Positions 30,701 through 39,603 of a stretch of DNA of 64,000 nt are shown here, piece by piece. The notes below the pieces were generated by a model, which saw only the letters and a list, made by a program, of their open reading frames with translations, ran no database searches and was not told the origin of the DNA. This DNA comes from Calothrix parasitica NIES-267 (lineage in GTDB: Bacteria > Cyanobacteriota > Cyanobacteriia > Cyanobacteriales > Nostocaceae): the NCBI RefSeq assembly GCF_002368095.1, contig NZ_AP018227.1, positions 8,476,001 to 8,540,000 on the forward strand, written 5' to 3'. Each line of letters starts with the position of its first letter. The stretch's first letter is position 1. Made by a program: the position numbers and the translations under genes.

Positions 30701-33289
30701 AGAAAGTTGCTCTGCTGCATCAAAATCAGTATTTAAATAAGCCGTTTCAGCAGACTCTTCATAAAGTGCTAAAGTCAATTCGTAATCAAAATGCCAACCT
30801 TCTTCTCCTAATAAATCTCTACCAACAGCAAAATATTTAAATGCTGCTACATAAGCTGTGGAAATTTTTGCTTTCTTCCCTGCAATTAAATTTAACCGAG
30901 CTAATCCTTCTTTCTGAGATTTAGTAACAATCAAATCCAAACCAAAATTTAGCTGGTTGACAATATCAAATATTTTTTCCTCTCTTTCTTGAAGTGAAAA
31001 ACTTTCTAGGAGAAGTTGACCTAATTTGAAATGAGTAATCTGTTTTTGGTGGTCAGGAATTAGTGAATAAGCAGCTTGCTGAACTCTATCATGCAGAAAT
31101 CTATATCTTGGATTATTAATATTGCCATTAATATTGATAGCAGCGTTTTTATTTTGGCTTTCGTCATAAATATACAATTTATATGATTCGTTCGTAGGTA
31201 AAATCAAACCTGATAGTAAAGCTTTCCACAAAGCATCTAGAGTATCGGCTTTGCTATTTTCTGAGATAATAGCCAAAATATCTAAGTCAAATTGATTTCC
31301 GACACAAGCGGCTAGTTTTAATACATTTTGAGTTTCGATTGGTAATTTATACAATTGTTGAGCCATTAACTCAACCACATCATCGGTAACTGCTAATGCT
31401 TTTACCTTGCTGATATCGCATATCCATCCCCCTTGGCTTCCCTCCTTACTAAAAGGAGATTGAGGAGAGTCAAATTTGATTAAATTATCCTCATAAAGTG
31501 ATTTCAAAAATTGGGTACTAAAAAATGGATTACCTTTAGTTTTTTGATAGATTAACTGTGTCAGGGGTCGTGCTGTTAATTGCGAGCAATTAAGAGTATC
31601 GCTAATCAGCTGATTTAAGCTTTCTTCTTTTAAGGGTGTTAAGGAAATTGTATTAACTATCGCTTCTGTTTTAGCGATTTCCGATAAAGTTAATTTTAAA
31701 GGATGAGCGGGAAAAACTTCATTATCGCGGTATGCACTAATTAATAGTAAATATTTACTTTCTGGCTCGCTCATCAGTAACTGCACCAAATTTAAAGATG
31801 CTGAATCAGACCATTGTAAATCATCTAAAAATATGACTAAAGGATGTTCTTTTGTGGTGAAAATCTGAATGAATTTTTTAAATAATAAATTAAATCTATT
31901 TTGTACCGCAGCACCTGATAATTCTGCTACGGGTGGTTGTTTTCCAATAATTTGTTCTAATTCGGGAATCACGTTAACAATGACTCCTGCACTGTCCCCT
32001 AGAGCCTCTAAGATATCACCTTTCCAAGTTGATAATTGAGCGTCAGTTTCACTCAGCAATTGTCCCATCAAATCCCGAAAAGCTTGGACAAAAGCATCCA
32101 AGGGAGTATTACGATTGAACTGGTCAAACTTACCTTTAATAAAATAACCGTTCTGTTTAACAATTGGTTTATGAACTTCATTAATAATTGCGGTTTTACC
32201 AATTCCAGAAAAACCAGCTACTAGCATTAATTCGCTTTTATCTTTTGATGCTCTCTCGAATGCTGCTAATAATTCCTGAACTTCAGTTTCTCTACCATAA
32301 AGTTTTTCAGGAATAATGAATCTCTCACAAACATCTCTTTGAGCAATTTGAAAGTATTTGATTGCACCAGTTTCTTGAAGCTGTTTTAAACAAATTTCTA
32401 AATCATACTTTAAACCCAAAGCACTTTGATATCTATCTTCAGCATTTTTTGCCATTAATTTCACGATCATATCTGAAAGTACCTCTCGAATCTCTTGTCC
32501 CCTCTCCTTAATAAGGAGAGGGTTAGGGTGAGGTCTATTTATCGAAGGAGGAATTTCTGCAATATGACAATGCACTAACTCCATTACATCTTCTGATTTA
32601 AACGGTAATTCTCCGGTTAATAATTCGTAAAAAGTAACACCCAATGAATAAAAATCAGTGCGGTAATCAATTCCGCGGTTCATCCTTCCGGTTTGCTCTG
32701 GAGATATATAAGCCAAAGTCCCTTCCAATACCGATGGGTTGGTTAAATTTTGAATTTCTCGATTAAGTAAAGAAGCAATACTAAAGTCGATTAATTTAAT
32801 TTGTTTAGTTTCAGGATTAATTAAAATATTAGCTGGCTTAATATCTTTATGAATTATTTTATGATGATATAAAGCATCTAAGGTATCGCATAAAGAAATT
32901 GCTATTTGGAGAAATTCTTGTAGAAAAACCTTAGTAAAGCGTGATGAGGGTATATTATTTTGGGAAGATATATTTTCTATATTAGTAAAATATTTGTTGA
33001 GAGAAATTCCTCCAATATCTTCCATTACTAAAGAGAAACCATTTTTATAAGGTTCTAAACTGTAGGTTTGGATAATCCCCGGAAAATTTATATTTTTCGC
33101 GATGCTGTATTGATTGCGAAACTGTAACAGTTCGCTAAAACTAGGATGAGGATTTTTAAGAAGTTTAATAACTACAGGTTTTTGGTCATGTTCTCTAACA
33201 GCACGATATACTAAAGTTCTCGAACTATCATAGAGCTTTTCTAGGACATAGTATCCGGAAATATTAATCTCAGTAGCAAGCATATTCAT
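27701..33289 (-). CDS. Giant Ser/Thr kinase-AAA-GAF-histidine kinase protein
   Basis: An 1862-residue signalling protein. Order: Hanks-type kinase (about 10-300) with K42, HKD at 147-149 and DFS at 168-170 in place of HRD and DFG; an AAA/ATPase domain with Walker A GFSGIGKT (359-366) and LVIFLDDLQWSD; a long helical repeat region (about 600-1370); a GAF domain (about 1400-1550); coiled coil; and a histidine kinase with H1612 in GQLVAGIAHEINNPINF, DNGIG and GSGTGLGLS. This architecture is common in filamentous cyanobacteria, for example the HstK-like kinases. Residues 252-267 (RPHPNPLLIKERGQEI) are encoded by an inserted palindrome. The ligand is unknown. Confidence 0.93.
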   Translation of the reverse strand: MNMLATEINISGYYVLEKLYDSSRTLVYRAVREHDQKPVVIKLLKNPHPSFSELLQFRNQYSIAKNINFPGIIQTYSLEPYKNGFSLVMEDIGGISLNKYFTNIENISSQNNIPSSRFTKVFLQEFLQIAISLCDTLDALYHHKIIHKDIKPANILINPETKQIKLIDFSIASLLNREIQNLTNPSVLEGTLAYISPEQTGRMNRGIDYRTDFYSLGVTFYELLTGELPFKSEDVMELVHCHIAEIPPSINRPHPNPLLIKERGQEIREVLSDMIVKLMAKNAEDRYQSALGLKYDLEICLKQLQETGAIKYFQIAQRDVCERFIIPEKLYGRETEVQELLAAFERASKDKSELMLVAGFSGIGKTAIINEVHKPIVKQNGYFIKGKFDQFNRNTPLDAFVQAFRDLMGQLLSETDAQLSTWKGDILEALGDSAGVIVNVIPELEQIIGKQPPVAELSGAAVQNRFNLLFKKFIQIFTTKEHPLVIFLDDLQWSDSASLNLVQLLMSEPESKYLLLISAYRDNEVFPAHPLKLTLSEIAKTEAIVNTISLTPLKEESLNQLISDTLNCSQLTARPLTQLIYQKTKGNPFFSTQFLKSLYEDNLIKFDSPQSPFSKEGSQGGWICDISKVKALAVTDDVVELMAQQLYKLPIETQNVLKLAACVGNQFDLDILAIISENSKADTLDALWKALLSGLILPTNESYKLYIYDESQNKNAAININGNINNPRYRFLHDRVQQAAYSLIPDHQKQITHFKLGQLLLESFSLQEREEKIFDIVNQLNFGLDLIVTKSQKEGLARLNLIAGKKAKISTAYVAAFKYFAVGRDLLGEEGWHFDYELTLALYEESAETAYLNTDFDAAEQLSTVVLKKAKTLLDKINIYVTKIHGNIAQVKLLEAVKIALNVLNLIDKNINLPQQPLPSDFNKALLETQSNLTNKSIADLLHLPQMEDPYQLAAMRILASVAPAAYISFPKLLPLIAMKMVNLSVEFGNTSSSAFGYAMYGFILCGLVNEIESGSQFGQLALNLVNKFNSKDIESKVLLLVGHFIKHWRESVYKSLPLLTKAYQVGLEAGDLEFAGFSAAFYCFDCILIGKELESLETEISAYGDAVDQLKQEHILHQIYISRQTVLNLLDRSEHTCDLVGEAYNESQMISVHEQANDRTTLALFYIAKLKLCYLFNEYDQAAENAARAQEYLDGVVAMVCIVSFYFYDSLVKLARYENANKIEQSQISEQVEQNQIKMQYWANNAPQNCLHKFHLVEAEKYRILGNKAEAIELYDKAINGAKENNFIHEEALANEKAAEFYLNWDKEKIAESYIQKSYFCYAKWGSLAKINDLEVRYTKLLIPILEAQYSNNGLLNKTSFESLNQSVLISQQMHTNRSSSTISEALDFSSIIKATQALSSEIQLKQLISKLMQLVMENAGAKKAALLLHKDNELILEALSVNNQDVTLLGLPSANSEDIPNTVINYVKRSLKTVVLDNAVIQNDFIADEYLRKQQIKSLLCMPILDRSKLVGVLYLENKLTIGAFTRNRINTLNLLCTQAAISLENAKLYSQLDNYSHILEQKVQERTEEVTKKAAELESTLAELQRTQSQLIQTEKMSGLGQLVAGIAHEINNPINFIYGNLVPANEYALGLIDLINLYQKFYPQTLPEIESKIYEIDLDFVIYDLPKLLDSMKIGTQRIREIISSFKNFSRLDEAKMKPVNIHSGIDSTLLVLQHKLTFNTKHQEIEVIKQYSQLPKVNCYASELNQVFMNIISNAVDALREKHEKKPKIIISTSIKDGKNVLISIKDNGIGINKSIINNIFNPFFTTKPVGSGTGLGLSTSYSIIVDKHRGNLSCNSTDGEGTEFIIELPLNYQDEN
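32499..32522. repeat. Dispersed palindrome inside giant kinase gene
   Basis: CCCTCTCCTTA and its complement form a near-perfect hairpin, flanked by GGTTAGGGTGAGG. It is translated in frame as HPNPLLIKERG between the kinase and AAA domains. Confidence 0.85.
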
Positions 33290-33538
33290 AGTACTAAGTT
33301 CTTGAAGCTTTCAGATTTAGTGTTCCCAAATCTGACCCCAAAATTTAAGTAATTAGTACCTTTGATTACAATTAAAATTATTTTTACGTATATAAAACCG
33401 AGTAAAAGCTTGCTTTAAATCCATAAATTAGCTTTTATTTTCAAATATACGGTTTTTTAGCTGATTTTGAGAGAGAAAAACTTACCCCGTCTCTGTTAAG
33501 CAGAGTTAAAAGGTAAGACTCATTTGTATTCCATTCAA

Positions 33539-35323
33539 TTAGAATTTAATCGGTAATTCAATCAAAAATTCCGTTCCCTCTCCGGGAGCAGAAACACAAG
33601 TTAAATTGCCTTGATGTTTTTCAACTATGATTGAATAGCTCGTTGATAATCCCAAACCCGTACCACTTAAGGTAATTGTATTAACAATCGCTTCTGCCAC
33701 CGCAATTTCTTCCAAAGTCAACATCAAAGGATGTGCGGGAAATACTTCGTTATCGCGATATGCTCCAATTAATAATAAATATCCATTTTCAGATTCGCTC
33801 ATAAGTAGCTGCATTAACTTCAAAGAAGCCGAATCAGCCCACTGTAAATCATCTAAGAAAACAACTAAAGGATGTTCTTTGGTAGTAAAAACCTGGATAA
33901 ATTTTTGAAATAATAAATTGAACCTATTTTGTGCAGCAGTTCCCGATAATTCCGGTACAGATGGCTGTTTACCAATAATTTTTTCTAATTCGGGAATTAC
34001 ATCAATAATTACCTGTGCGTTATCTGCCAAAGCTTGTAAAACTTTGTTTTTCCAACTTGACAATTGAGCATCGCTTTCACCCAATAATTGCCCTATCAAA
34101 CTGCGAAATGCTTGTACAAAAGCGTCCAAAGGAATATTACGGTTGAACTGGTCGAATTTTCCTTTAATAAAATAACCTCGTTGCTTAACAATGGGTTTGT
34201 GAACTTCGTTAATAACCGCAGTTTTACCGATACCAGAAAAACCAGCAACAAGCATTAATTCTCTATTACCATTTGAAACTCTACCAAAAGTAGCTAATAA
34301 TTGCTCAACTTCCCTTTCTCTTCCATAGAGTCTTTCCGGGATAATAAATCTGTCGCAAATATCTAGAAGTGCAATTTCAAAGTCTTCTATTTTTCCAGTA
34401 TCTTTAAGTTGATACAAACATTTTTCCAAATCATGCTTTAACCCCAACGCACTTTGATATCTATCTTCCGCATTTTTCGCCATTAACCTCATGACGATAT
34501 TATTAATAACTGGATAAATCTCTTGTCCCCTTTCTTGTCCCCTCTCCTTGTTAAGGAGAGGGCTAGGGTGAGGTTTATTTATTGCGTGAATTTCCTTTCC
34601 TTTAAAAAGAAAAGAGTTAGGATGAGGTTGATTTATCGAAGGAGGAGTTTTCGCAATATGAAAATGCACCAACTCTACCGCATCATCTGATTTAAATGGT
34701 AATTCCCCCGTTAATAATTCAAACAAAGTAACACCTAATGCATAAAAATCAGCCCGGAAATCAACTCCTCGATTCATCCTTCCGGTTTGCTCTGGTGATA
34801 AATATGCAAGCGTTCCTTCTAAAACATTAGGATTTTTGATTTCTTGAGTTTCTTTAGGTAGTAAAGAAGAGATACTAAAGTCAATTAGCTTAATTTCTTT
34901 TGTTTCGGGATTAATTAAAATATTTGCTGGTTTAATATCTTTGTGAATAACGCGATTTTGATGGAGATTATGAAGAATATCGGTGATTTGTATCGCAATA
35001 GATAAAATATCTTGTAGGGAAGTGATATTTTCTCCAATCATATATTTACTCAGCGACACCCCTTGCATATCTTCCATTACCAAAGCATAGCCATTTTGGT
35101 AATTTTCTAAGCTATAAGTTTGTATAATTCCAGAATAATTGAGATTTTTCCCGATGGTATACTGATTGCGAAACTGCAACAATTCATTGAAATCAGGATG
35201 AGAATTTTTGAGTAGTTTGATAATTACAGGTTTCCGATCAGCCTCTCGAATAGCACGATATACTCGGGTTCTCGAACCGTTGTAGAGTTGTTCTATTATC
35301 TGATATCCGGAGATGCTAATCAT
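33539..35323 (-). CDS. Internally deleted giant kinase paralogue (kinase-AAA fused to last 42 residues of histidine kinase)
   Basis: A 594-residue protein. Residues 1-552 follow the 1862-residue neighbour through the kinase (K36, HKD at 127-129, DFS at 148-150) and the AAA domain (Walker A GFSGIGKT at 361-368) up to EAIVNTITL. The frame then jumps to SGTGLGLSTSYSIIVEKHQG, which matches neighbour residue 1817 onward. Relative to it, about 1266 residues (3.8 kb) are missing. The G2 box cannot work alone, so only kinase and ATPase activity could remain. The junction is near 33666. Its own leader resembles that of the full-length paralogue, as expected for a tandem duplication. Confidence 0.88.
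   Translation of the reverse strand: MISISGYQIIEQLYNGSRTRVYRAIREADRKPVIIKLLKNSHPDFNELLQFRNQYTIGKNLNYSGIIQTYSLENYQNGYALVMEDMQGVSLSKYMIGENITSLQDILSIAIQITDILHNLHQNRVIHKDIKPANILINPETKEIKLIDFSISSLLPKETQEIKNPNVLEGTLAYLSPEQTGRMNRGVDFRADFYALGVTLFELLTGELPFKSDDAVELVHFHIAKTPPSINQPHPNSFLFKGKEIHAINKPHPSPLLNKERGQERGQEIYPVINNIVMRLMAKNAEDRYQSALGLKHDLEKCLYQLKDTGKIEDFEIALLDICDRFIIPERLYGREREVEQLLATFGRVSNGNRELMLVAGFSGIGKTAVINEVHKPIVKQRGYFIKGKFDQFNRNIPLDAFVQAFRSLIGQLLGESDAQLSSWKNKVLQALADNAQVIIDVIPELEKIIGKQPSVPELSGTAAQNRFNLLFQKFIQVFTTKEHPLVVFLDDLQWADSASLKLMQLLMSESENGYLLLIGAYRDNEVFPAHPLMLTLEEIAVAEAIVNTITLSGTGLGLSTSYSIIVEKHQGNLTCVSAPGEGTEFLIELPIKF
34539..34617. repeat. Dispersed palindrome pair inside the deleted paralogue
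   Basis: A good copy (CCCTCTCCTTG/TTAAGGAGAGGG, 34539-34562) is followed by a decayed one (about 34592-34617). They are translated as PHPSPLLNKERGQ and PHPNSFLFKGKE. Confidence 0.75.
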
Positions 35324-35567
35324 GCTGCTGTGAATTTTATCTAAAGACTTCTGGATTTATTGTTCCCACATCATTAGATAAAATTGTAGTTAAGTCAGTA
35401 TTTTTTATACTCAATTGTGCTTAGAGCAAGATGCTCCTTAATACAAAACATCTATTGTTTCCGCAAAATTTACCTTAATTGAAAATTAATCTACAAAGCT
35501 GATAAAAATGTAGAGACATATAAAAAACATCTCTACATTCTTTTTCCATCTATGATTTGATTAAGTA

Positions 35568-37151
35568 TTACGCTTTGACAACTTCAGCTTTCTTAACAGG
35601 TATATAGGGCTTTTCTGCACCTTGAGCTAAATATTCTTCAAGTTGAGATTCGATTTGTTCGCGAACTATTTGACGATATTCCAAAAAGTGTTCGTTATGA
35701 GCGCAAGAAGATAAATAATGTTCAAAAACTGCTGGATTGTGCTTGAGAATACTGAATAAATGATGCCAGAATTTCCAGCGAGTTTCGCGTTTAATTCCTT
35801 GTCTGAAAATAACAGTTGCAAGTGCTTTTATAACTACCCACTCTGGTTTTTTAGCAGGTGCTTTCCAACTAGGTTTACCCATCATTAAGAAACAGCGATA
35901 GGTACGGTCTAAATAAGCTATTGGGTCATATAAAGCACAAAATGCTTCAATATATTCCTTAGCAATATCTTCTAAAGAACGAGTGGGAATAAAATTCATT
36001 AACGTGGTTTGGTTAATGTTTCCATCTTTAGATTCGCGCAATCTTCCTTCTTTCTCTAAACGATGCCACAATGCAGTATTGGGTAATGCTTGTAACATCG
36101 CAAAAGTAGTTGAAGGAATGGCTGCTTGTTCTGCAAAACGGACAATACGAGAACCAGCACCGGATTTTTCCCCATCGAAACCAATAATAAATCCAGCCAT
36201 CGGACGTAAACCAGCTTTGATAATATCCTGGACGGATTCAACGAGTGAATTACGGGTATTTTGAAATTTCTTTGTTAGCTGTAAACTATCTTCGTCTGGT
36301 GTCTCAATTCCCAAAAATACCGCAGCAAAACCAGACTCAACCATCAATTCCATCAATTCTGGGTCTTGAGCTAAATCGACTGATGCTTCAGTATCAAAGC
36401 GGAATGGATATTCATGTTCTTTCATCCAAGCTTTTAACTCTTTAAGCAACAGTTTGACGTTGCGTTTGTTGCCAATAAAATTATCGTCCACCATGAATAT
36501 ACCACCGCGCCAACCCAAGTCATACAAACAATCTAGTTCCGCTAAAAGTTGTTCTGGGGATTTGGTTCTGGGTTTGCGTCCGTAAAGCACAATGATGTCG
36601 CAAAATTCGCATTGGAAGGGACAACCCCGAGAGAACTGTACCGACATCATGTCGTAAGCATCTCTTTCTAATAAGTCAAAACGAGGGATGGGTGTTGTCG
36701 TCACATCTGGTTTTTCTGTAGCGCGAAATACACCGCTTGTTTTACCAGTTTGTACAGCTTCGACAAACATTGGTAAAGTAATTTCCCCTTCATCAAGAAT
36801 AAGAAAATCTGCTCCAGCTTTCTGAGCTTCTGCTGGTACGGAAGTTGGATATGGGCCACCAACAGCAACTAATTTACCGCGTTGTTTTGCAGCTTTAATC
36901 TGGTTTACTAAGTCCTCTTTTTGTACAATCATTGCAGATAAAATTACCATATCTGCCCATTCCCATTCTGCTTCTGTTACGGAGCGAATATTACGGTCTA
37001 CTAATTTAAATTCCCATTCTTGAGGTAGAATCGCGGCTACTGTAGCTAAACCTAATGGTGGTAATAAGACTTTTTTATCAACTAACTCCAAAATTTTTTC
37101 ATATGACCAAAAAGTTTTTGGAAATAAAGGATAAATTAATAAAACTCGCAT
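35568..37151 (-). CDS. B12-binding-domain radical SAM protein (DUF4070 type)
   Basis: A 527-residue protein with an N-terminal cobalamin-binding Rossmann-like domain (about 1-140, PPLGLATVAAILP, VGGPYPTSVP), a radical SAM barrel with the cluster motif CPFQCEFC, and a C-terminal DUF4070-like region (about 375-510). Such enzymes often methylate unactivated carbons or rearrange lipids and tetrapyrroles; the substrate of this one is unknown. The classical DxHxxG cobalamin motif is not obvious. The gene separates two of the giant kinase relatives and has no pathway neighbours. Confidence 0.9.
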   Translation of the reverse strand: MRVLLIYPLFPKTFWSYEKILELVDKKVLLPPLGLATVAAILPQEWEFKLVDRNIRSVTEAEWEWADMVILSAMIVQKEDLVNQIKAAKQRGKLVAVGGPYPTSVPAEAQKAGADFLILDEGEITLPMFVEAVQTGKTSGVFRATEKPDVTTTPIPRFDLLERDAYDMMSVQFSRGCPFQCEFCDIIVLYGRKPRTKSPEQLLAELDCLYDLGWRGGIFMVDDNFIGNKRNVKLLLKELKAWMKEHEYPFRFDTEASVDLAQDPELMELMVESGFAAVFLGIETPDEDSLQLTKKFQNTRNSLVESVQDIIKAGLRPMAGFIIGFDGEKSGAGSRIVRFAEQAAIPSTTFAMLQALPNTALWHRLEKEGRLRESKDGNINQTTLMNFIPTRSLEDIAKEYIEAFCALYDPIAYLDRTYRCFLMMGKPSWKAPAKKPEWVVIKALATVIFRQGIKRETRWKFWHHLFSILKHNPAVFEHYLSSCAHNEHFLEYRQIVREQIESQLEEYLAQGAEKPYIPVKKAEVVKA

Positions 37152-37668
37152 TGCTCTATACTCCCTTTCAGCCTTTACAACTGACTAAGTTTTCTTCGTA
37201 AACCGACTATGTAGGGGATTTACTTACATACGGCAGATATTTATGTTTACTGATACCTACAATGCACAACAGCGAATTACGATAAAAAAAACTGACCTAT
37301 TTGGGGTCGCAACTTAATGTAGAGTTCCAGTAACGGCAGTCCTTTTTATTTTTCAGCCCACTTCTTCTATAAAAGCATGCCTATATCTGGATAGGAATTA
37401 TATAAGCATTGCAAAAAAATATCTTAAATATGAATAGTTTTACTTGCTTACTTTTGAATTCTTCTATATTAAGACCAGTATTATGATTTACGTGGAATCA
37501 TAATTAATTTATAAGATTCATCAATAAAATAAGAATCTGGTTTGGTTGCAAAACAGCCTTCATAGTTGGGTCTAAGCAGCTTTACGAGCTGATTTACCGC
37601 GAAGAAGAATGTATACAACTGTAAAATGTAAAATATATAGTGAAAACACCAAAAACCTCTTCTCGTTT
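37152..37668. other. Intergenic region upstream of radical SAM and zinc-ribbon genes
   Basis: 517 bases between divergent genes. AT-rich, with no clear RNA gene, cobalamin riboswitch features or repeats recognised. Both promoters must lie here. Confidence 0.45.
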
Positions 37669-37821
37669 ATGACTTCAGAATCCCAGACAGAAAAAGATAA
37701 ATCACAAGCAAAGAACGATTCAGAAACAGACAATGAAAAAATTCTCTGTCCCCACTGCAAACGCACGGCTACAAATGGTATTAAATGTAAAGGAATTTGT
37801 GTGGCTGATGATGATTATTAG
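37669..37821 (+). CDS. Small conserved cyanobacterial zinc-ribbon-like protein
   Basis: A 50-residue protein: an acidic, Ser/Glu/Lys-rich first half and a C-terminal CPHCKRTATNGIKCKGIC followed by VADDDY. Two CxxC-like cysteine pairs suggest one zinc. I have seen similar short proteins in cyanobacteria but know no function. The in-frame ATG at 37669 is preferred; a 20-residue upstream extension reads as untranslated AT-rich leader. Confidence 0.72.
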   Translation: MTSESQTEKDKSQAKNDSETDNEKILCPHCKRTATNGIKCKGICVADDDY

Positions 37822-37822
37822 A

Positions 37823-37850
37823 TAATTGGTAATTGGTAATTGGTAATTGG
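37823..37850. repeat. STRR, four TAATTGG heptamers
   Basis: Four exact copies of TAATTGG start two bases after the stop codon of the zinc-ribbon gene. Confidence 0.9.
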
Positions 37851-37894
37851 ATAATAGCTACAGTAAAAATTAAATCTAAAATCTAAGAACAAAT

Positions 37895-38649
37895 CCAGAG
37901 AACGGAATATTTCGATTAAATTGGTCAAATTTACCTTTAATAAAATAGCCGCGCTGTTTAACTATTGGTTTATGAACTTCATTAACAATTGCTGTCTTGC
38001 CAATTCCAGAAAACCAGTAACTAAAATTAGTTTGCGATTACCCTTCGATGCTTTCTCAAATGCAGCTAATAATTGTTCAACTTCATTTTTTCTCCCATAG
38101 AGCTTTTCCGGAATAATAAATCTGTCACAAATATCCCTTTGAGCAATTTCAAAATATTTAATAGAACCTATGTCTTGAAGTTGTTTTAAACAAATTTATA
38201 AATCATGCTTCAACTCTAAAGCACTTTGATATATATCTTCAGCATTTTTCGCCATCAACTTCATTACGATATCCCATAAAACTTGAATAACTTCTTATCC
38301 CCTCTCCTTAATAAGGAGAGGGTTAGGGTGAGGTTTTTTTATCTTCTCATTAATAAGGAGAGGTTTTTTATCTTCTCCTCAATAATGAGAGGTTTAGAGT
38401 GAGGTTTTTTATCTTCTCCTTAATAAGGAGAGGGTTAGAATGAGATTGATTTATTTCCTGACTTTCCTTTCCCTTAACACCTAGCGAATTAGAGTAAGCT
38501 TTATTTATTGAAAGAGGAACTTTTGCAATATGACAAAGCACCAACTCCATCACATAATCCGACTTAAAAAGTAGTTTACCCATCAGTAATTCATAAAAAC
38601 TATAACAAGCAATCTTATAAGAGAAAGTGGACTGGTAATAAATTATCAA
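37895..38649 (-). pseudogene. Remnant of a third giant kinase paralogue
   Basis: Translating the minus strand in pieces gives YYQSTFSYKIACYSFYELL...KSDYVMELVLCHIAKVP (kinase end), palindrome-derived peptides, KYFEIAQRDICDRFIIPEKLYGR-like AAA start, and KQRGYFIKGKFDQFNRNIP at the 3' end. It is broken by a GAA-to-TAA nonsense change (DLEIC becomes DL-stop, near 38198), a one-base loss at the Walker A region (near 38008), and loss of both ends. Alignment is with the two intact neighbours to the left. Confidence 0.87.
38299..38434. repeat. Cluster of four CTCTCCTTAATAAGGAGAG palindromes
   Basis: Four copies, about 38299-38322, 38343-38365, 38370-38391 and 38412-38434, occupy the position that holds one or two copies in the related intact genes. 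The first and last are well preserved. The array has expanded inside the pseudogene. Confidence 0.8.
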
Positions 38650-38726
38650 ATTGGCTCTTGTAACCAGCCACTATATAAATTACGCTGTTCTTAAGTTAAA
38701 GTTTAGCGGTTTTCCGGAGGCTAAAT

Positions 38727-39509
38727 ATGCCCCATATAGCCAAAATTTGCGTTTATCCGATTAAGTCACTTGATGGGATGGAAGTGAGACAAGCGAAGGT
38801 TTTGCAGAGTGGTGCTTTAGAGCATGACCGTCAATTTGCTATTTTTGACGAACAAGGTAAGTTTGTTAATGCTAAACGCTATGCAAAAATACATTTATTG
38901 CGTTCAAGATTTGATTTAGAGAATAATATTGTTACGCTAAAAATCCAAGGTAACAAGACAGAAAATAGATTCGATATTAAGTCAGAAACATCGCATTTAG
39001 AAACTTGGTTCGGGGAGTTTTTTGGTTTTACCGTTAAATTAAAAGAAAACTTAATAACAGGCTTTCCAGATGATACAGTTTCACCAGGACCAACTATAGT
39101 TAGTACTGCCACTTTAAAAGAAGTTGCTTCTTGGTATTCAGATTTAAAAGAAAACGATGTCCGTCGTCGAATGCGTACCACTATAGAAATTGATGGAGTA
39201 CCAGCATTTTGGGAAGATAAACTGTTTTCTGAAAGCAGTAACGTTATTGATTTTAAAATTGGAAATTTACGATTTTTAGGTGTTAACCCCTGTCAGCGCT
39301 GTATTGTTCCAACTCGAAATGCAGTGACAGCAGAAGTTCTTTCAGAGTTCCAGAAAATATTTGTCAATAAACGTAGAGAAACTTTACCGGAATGGGTAAA
39401 TAAATCTCGCTTCAATCATTATTATAAACTAACCGTAAATACTCAATTAGCTAAACAAGAAACTGGGAATAAAATCATAAAAGTTGGTGATGAAATAAGT
39501 ATATTTTAG
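38727..39509 (+). CDS. MOSC-domain protein
   Basis: A 260-residue protein with the N-terminal MOSC beta-barrel domain (ICVYPIKSLDGMEV) and the MOSC domain ending in VNPCQRCIVPTRN. The cysteine of NPCQRC is the predicted molybdenum-cofactor or persulfide ligand, as in mARC and Moco sulfurase C-termini. Length fits YcbX-like proteins without the ferredoxin domain. A role in reducing N-hydroxylated compounds or in handling sulfur is possible but not shown. Confidence 0.88.
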   Translation: MPHIAKICVYPIKSLDGMEVRQAKVLQSGALEHDRQFAIFDEQGKFVNAKRYAKIHLLRSRFDLENNIVTLKIQGNKTENRFDIKSETSHLETWFGEFFGFTVKLKENLITGFPDDTVSPGPTIVSTATLKEVASWYSDLKENDVRRRMRTTIEIDGVPAFWEDKLFSESSNVIDFKIGNLRFLGVNPCQRCIVPTRNAVTAEVLSEFQKIFVNKRRETLPEWVNKSRFNHYYKLTVNTQLAKQETGNKIIKVGDEISIF

Positions 39510-39603
39510 GGTTTATTACGACACGCGGTAATATTCGATAAGACAAATATCTCACCGTTCTCGTAACGCATCATTAAACAGAGGAAAATAAAGAGAAAGT
39601 TAA

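Noticed and set aside
37152-37668. Cobalamin riboswitch upstream of the B12-radical SAM gene
   Set aside because: No B12-box-like sequence (GCCACTG) was seen; the enzyme uses cobalamin but shows no sign of this control.
38299-38434. Possible CRISPR-like repeat cluster
   Set aside because: Repeats are palindromes at uneven short distances inside a pseudogene, without spacers of constant length or cas genes.
38368-38649. 93-residue minus-strand open frame as a gene
   Set aside because: It is the kinase-end fragment of the third giant kinase pseudogene.
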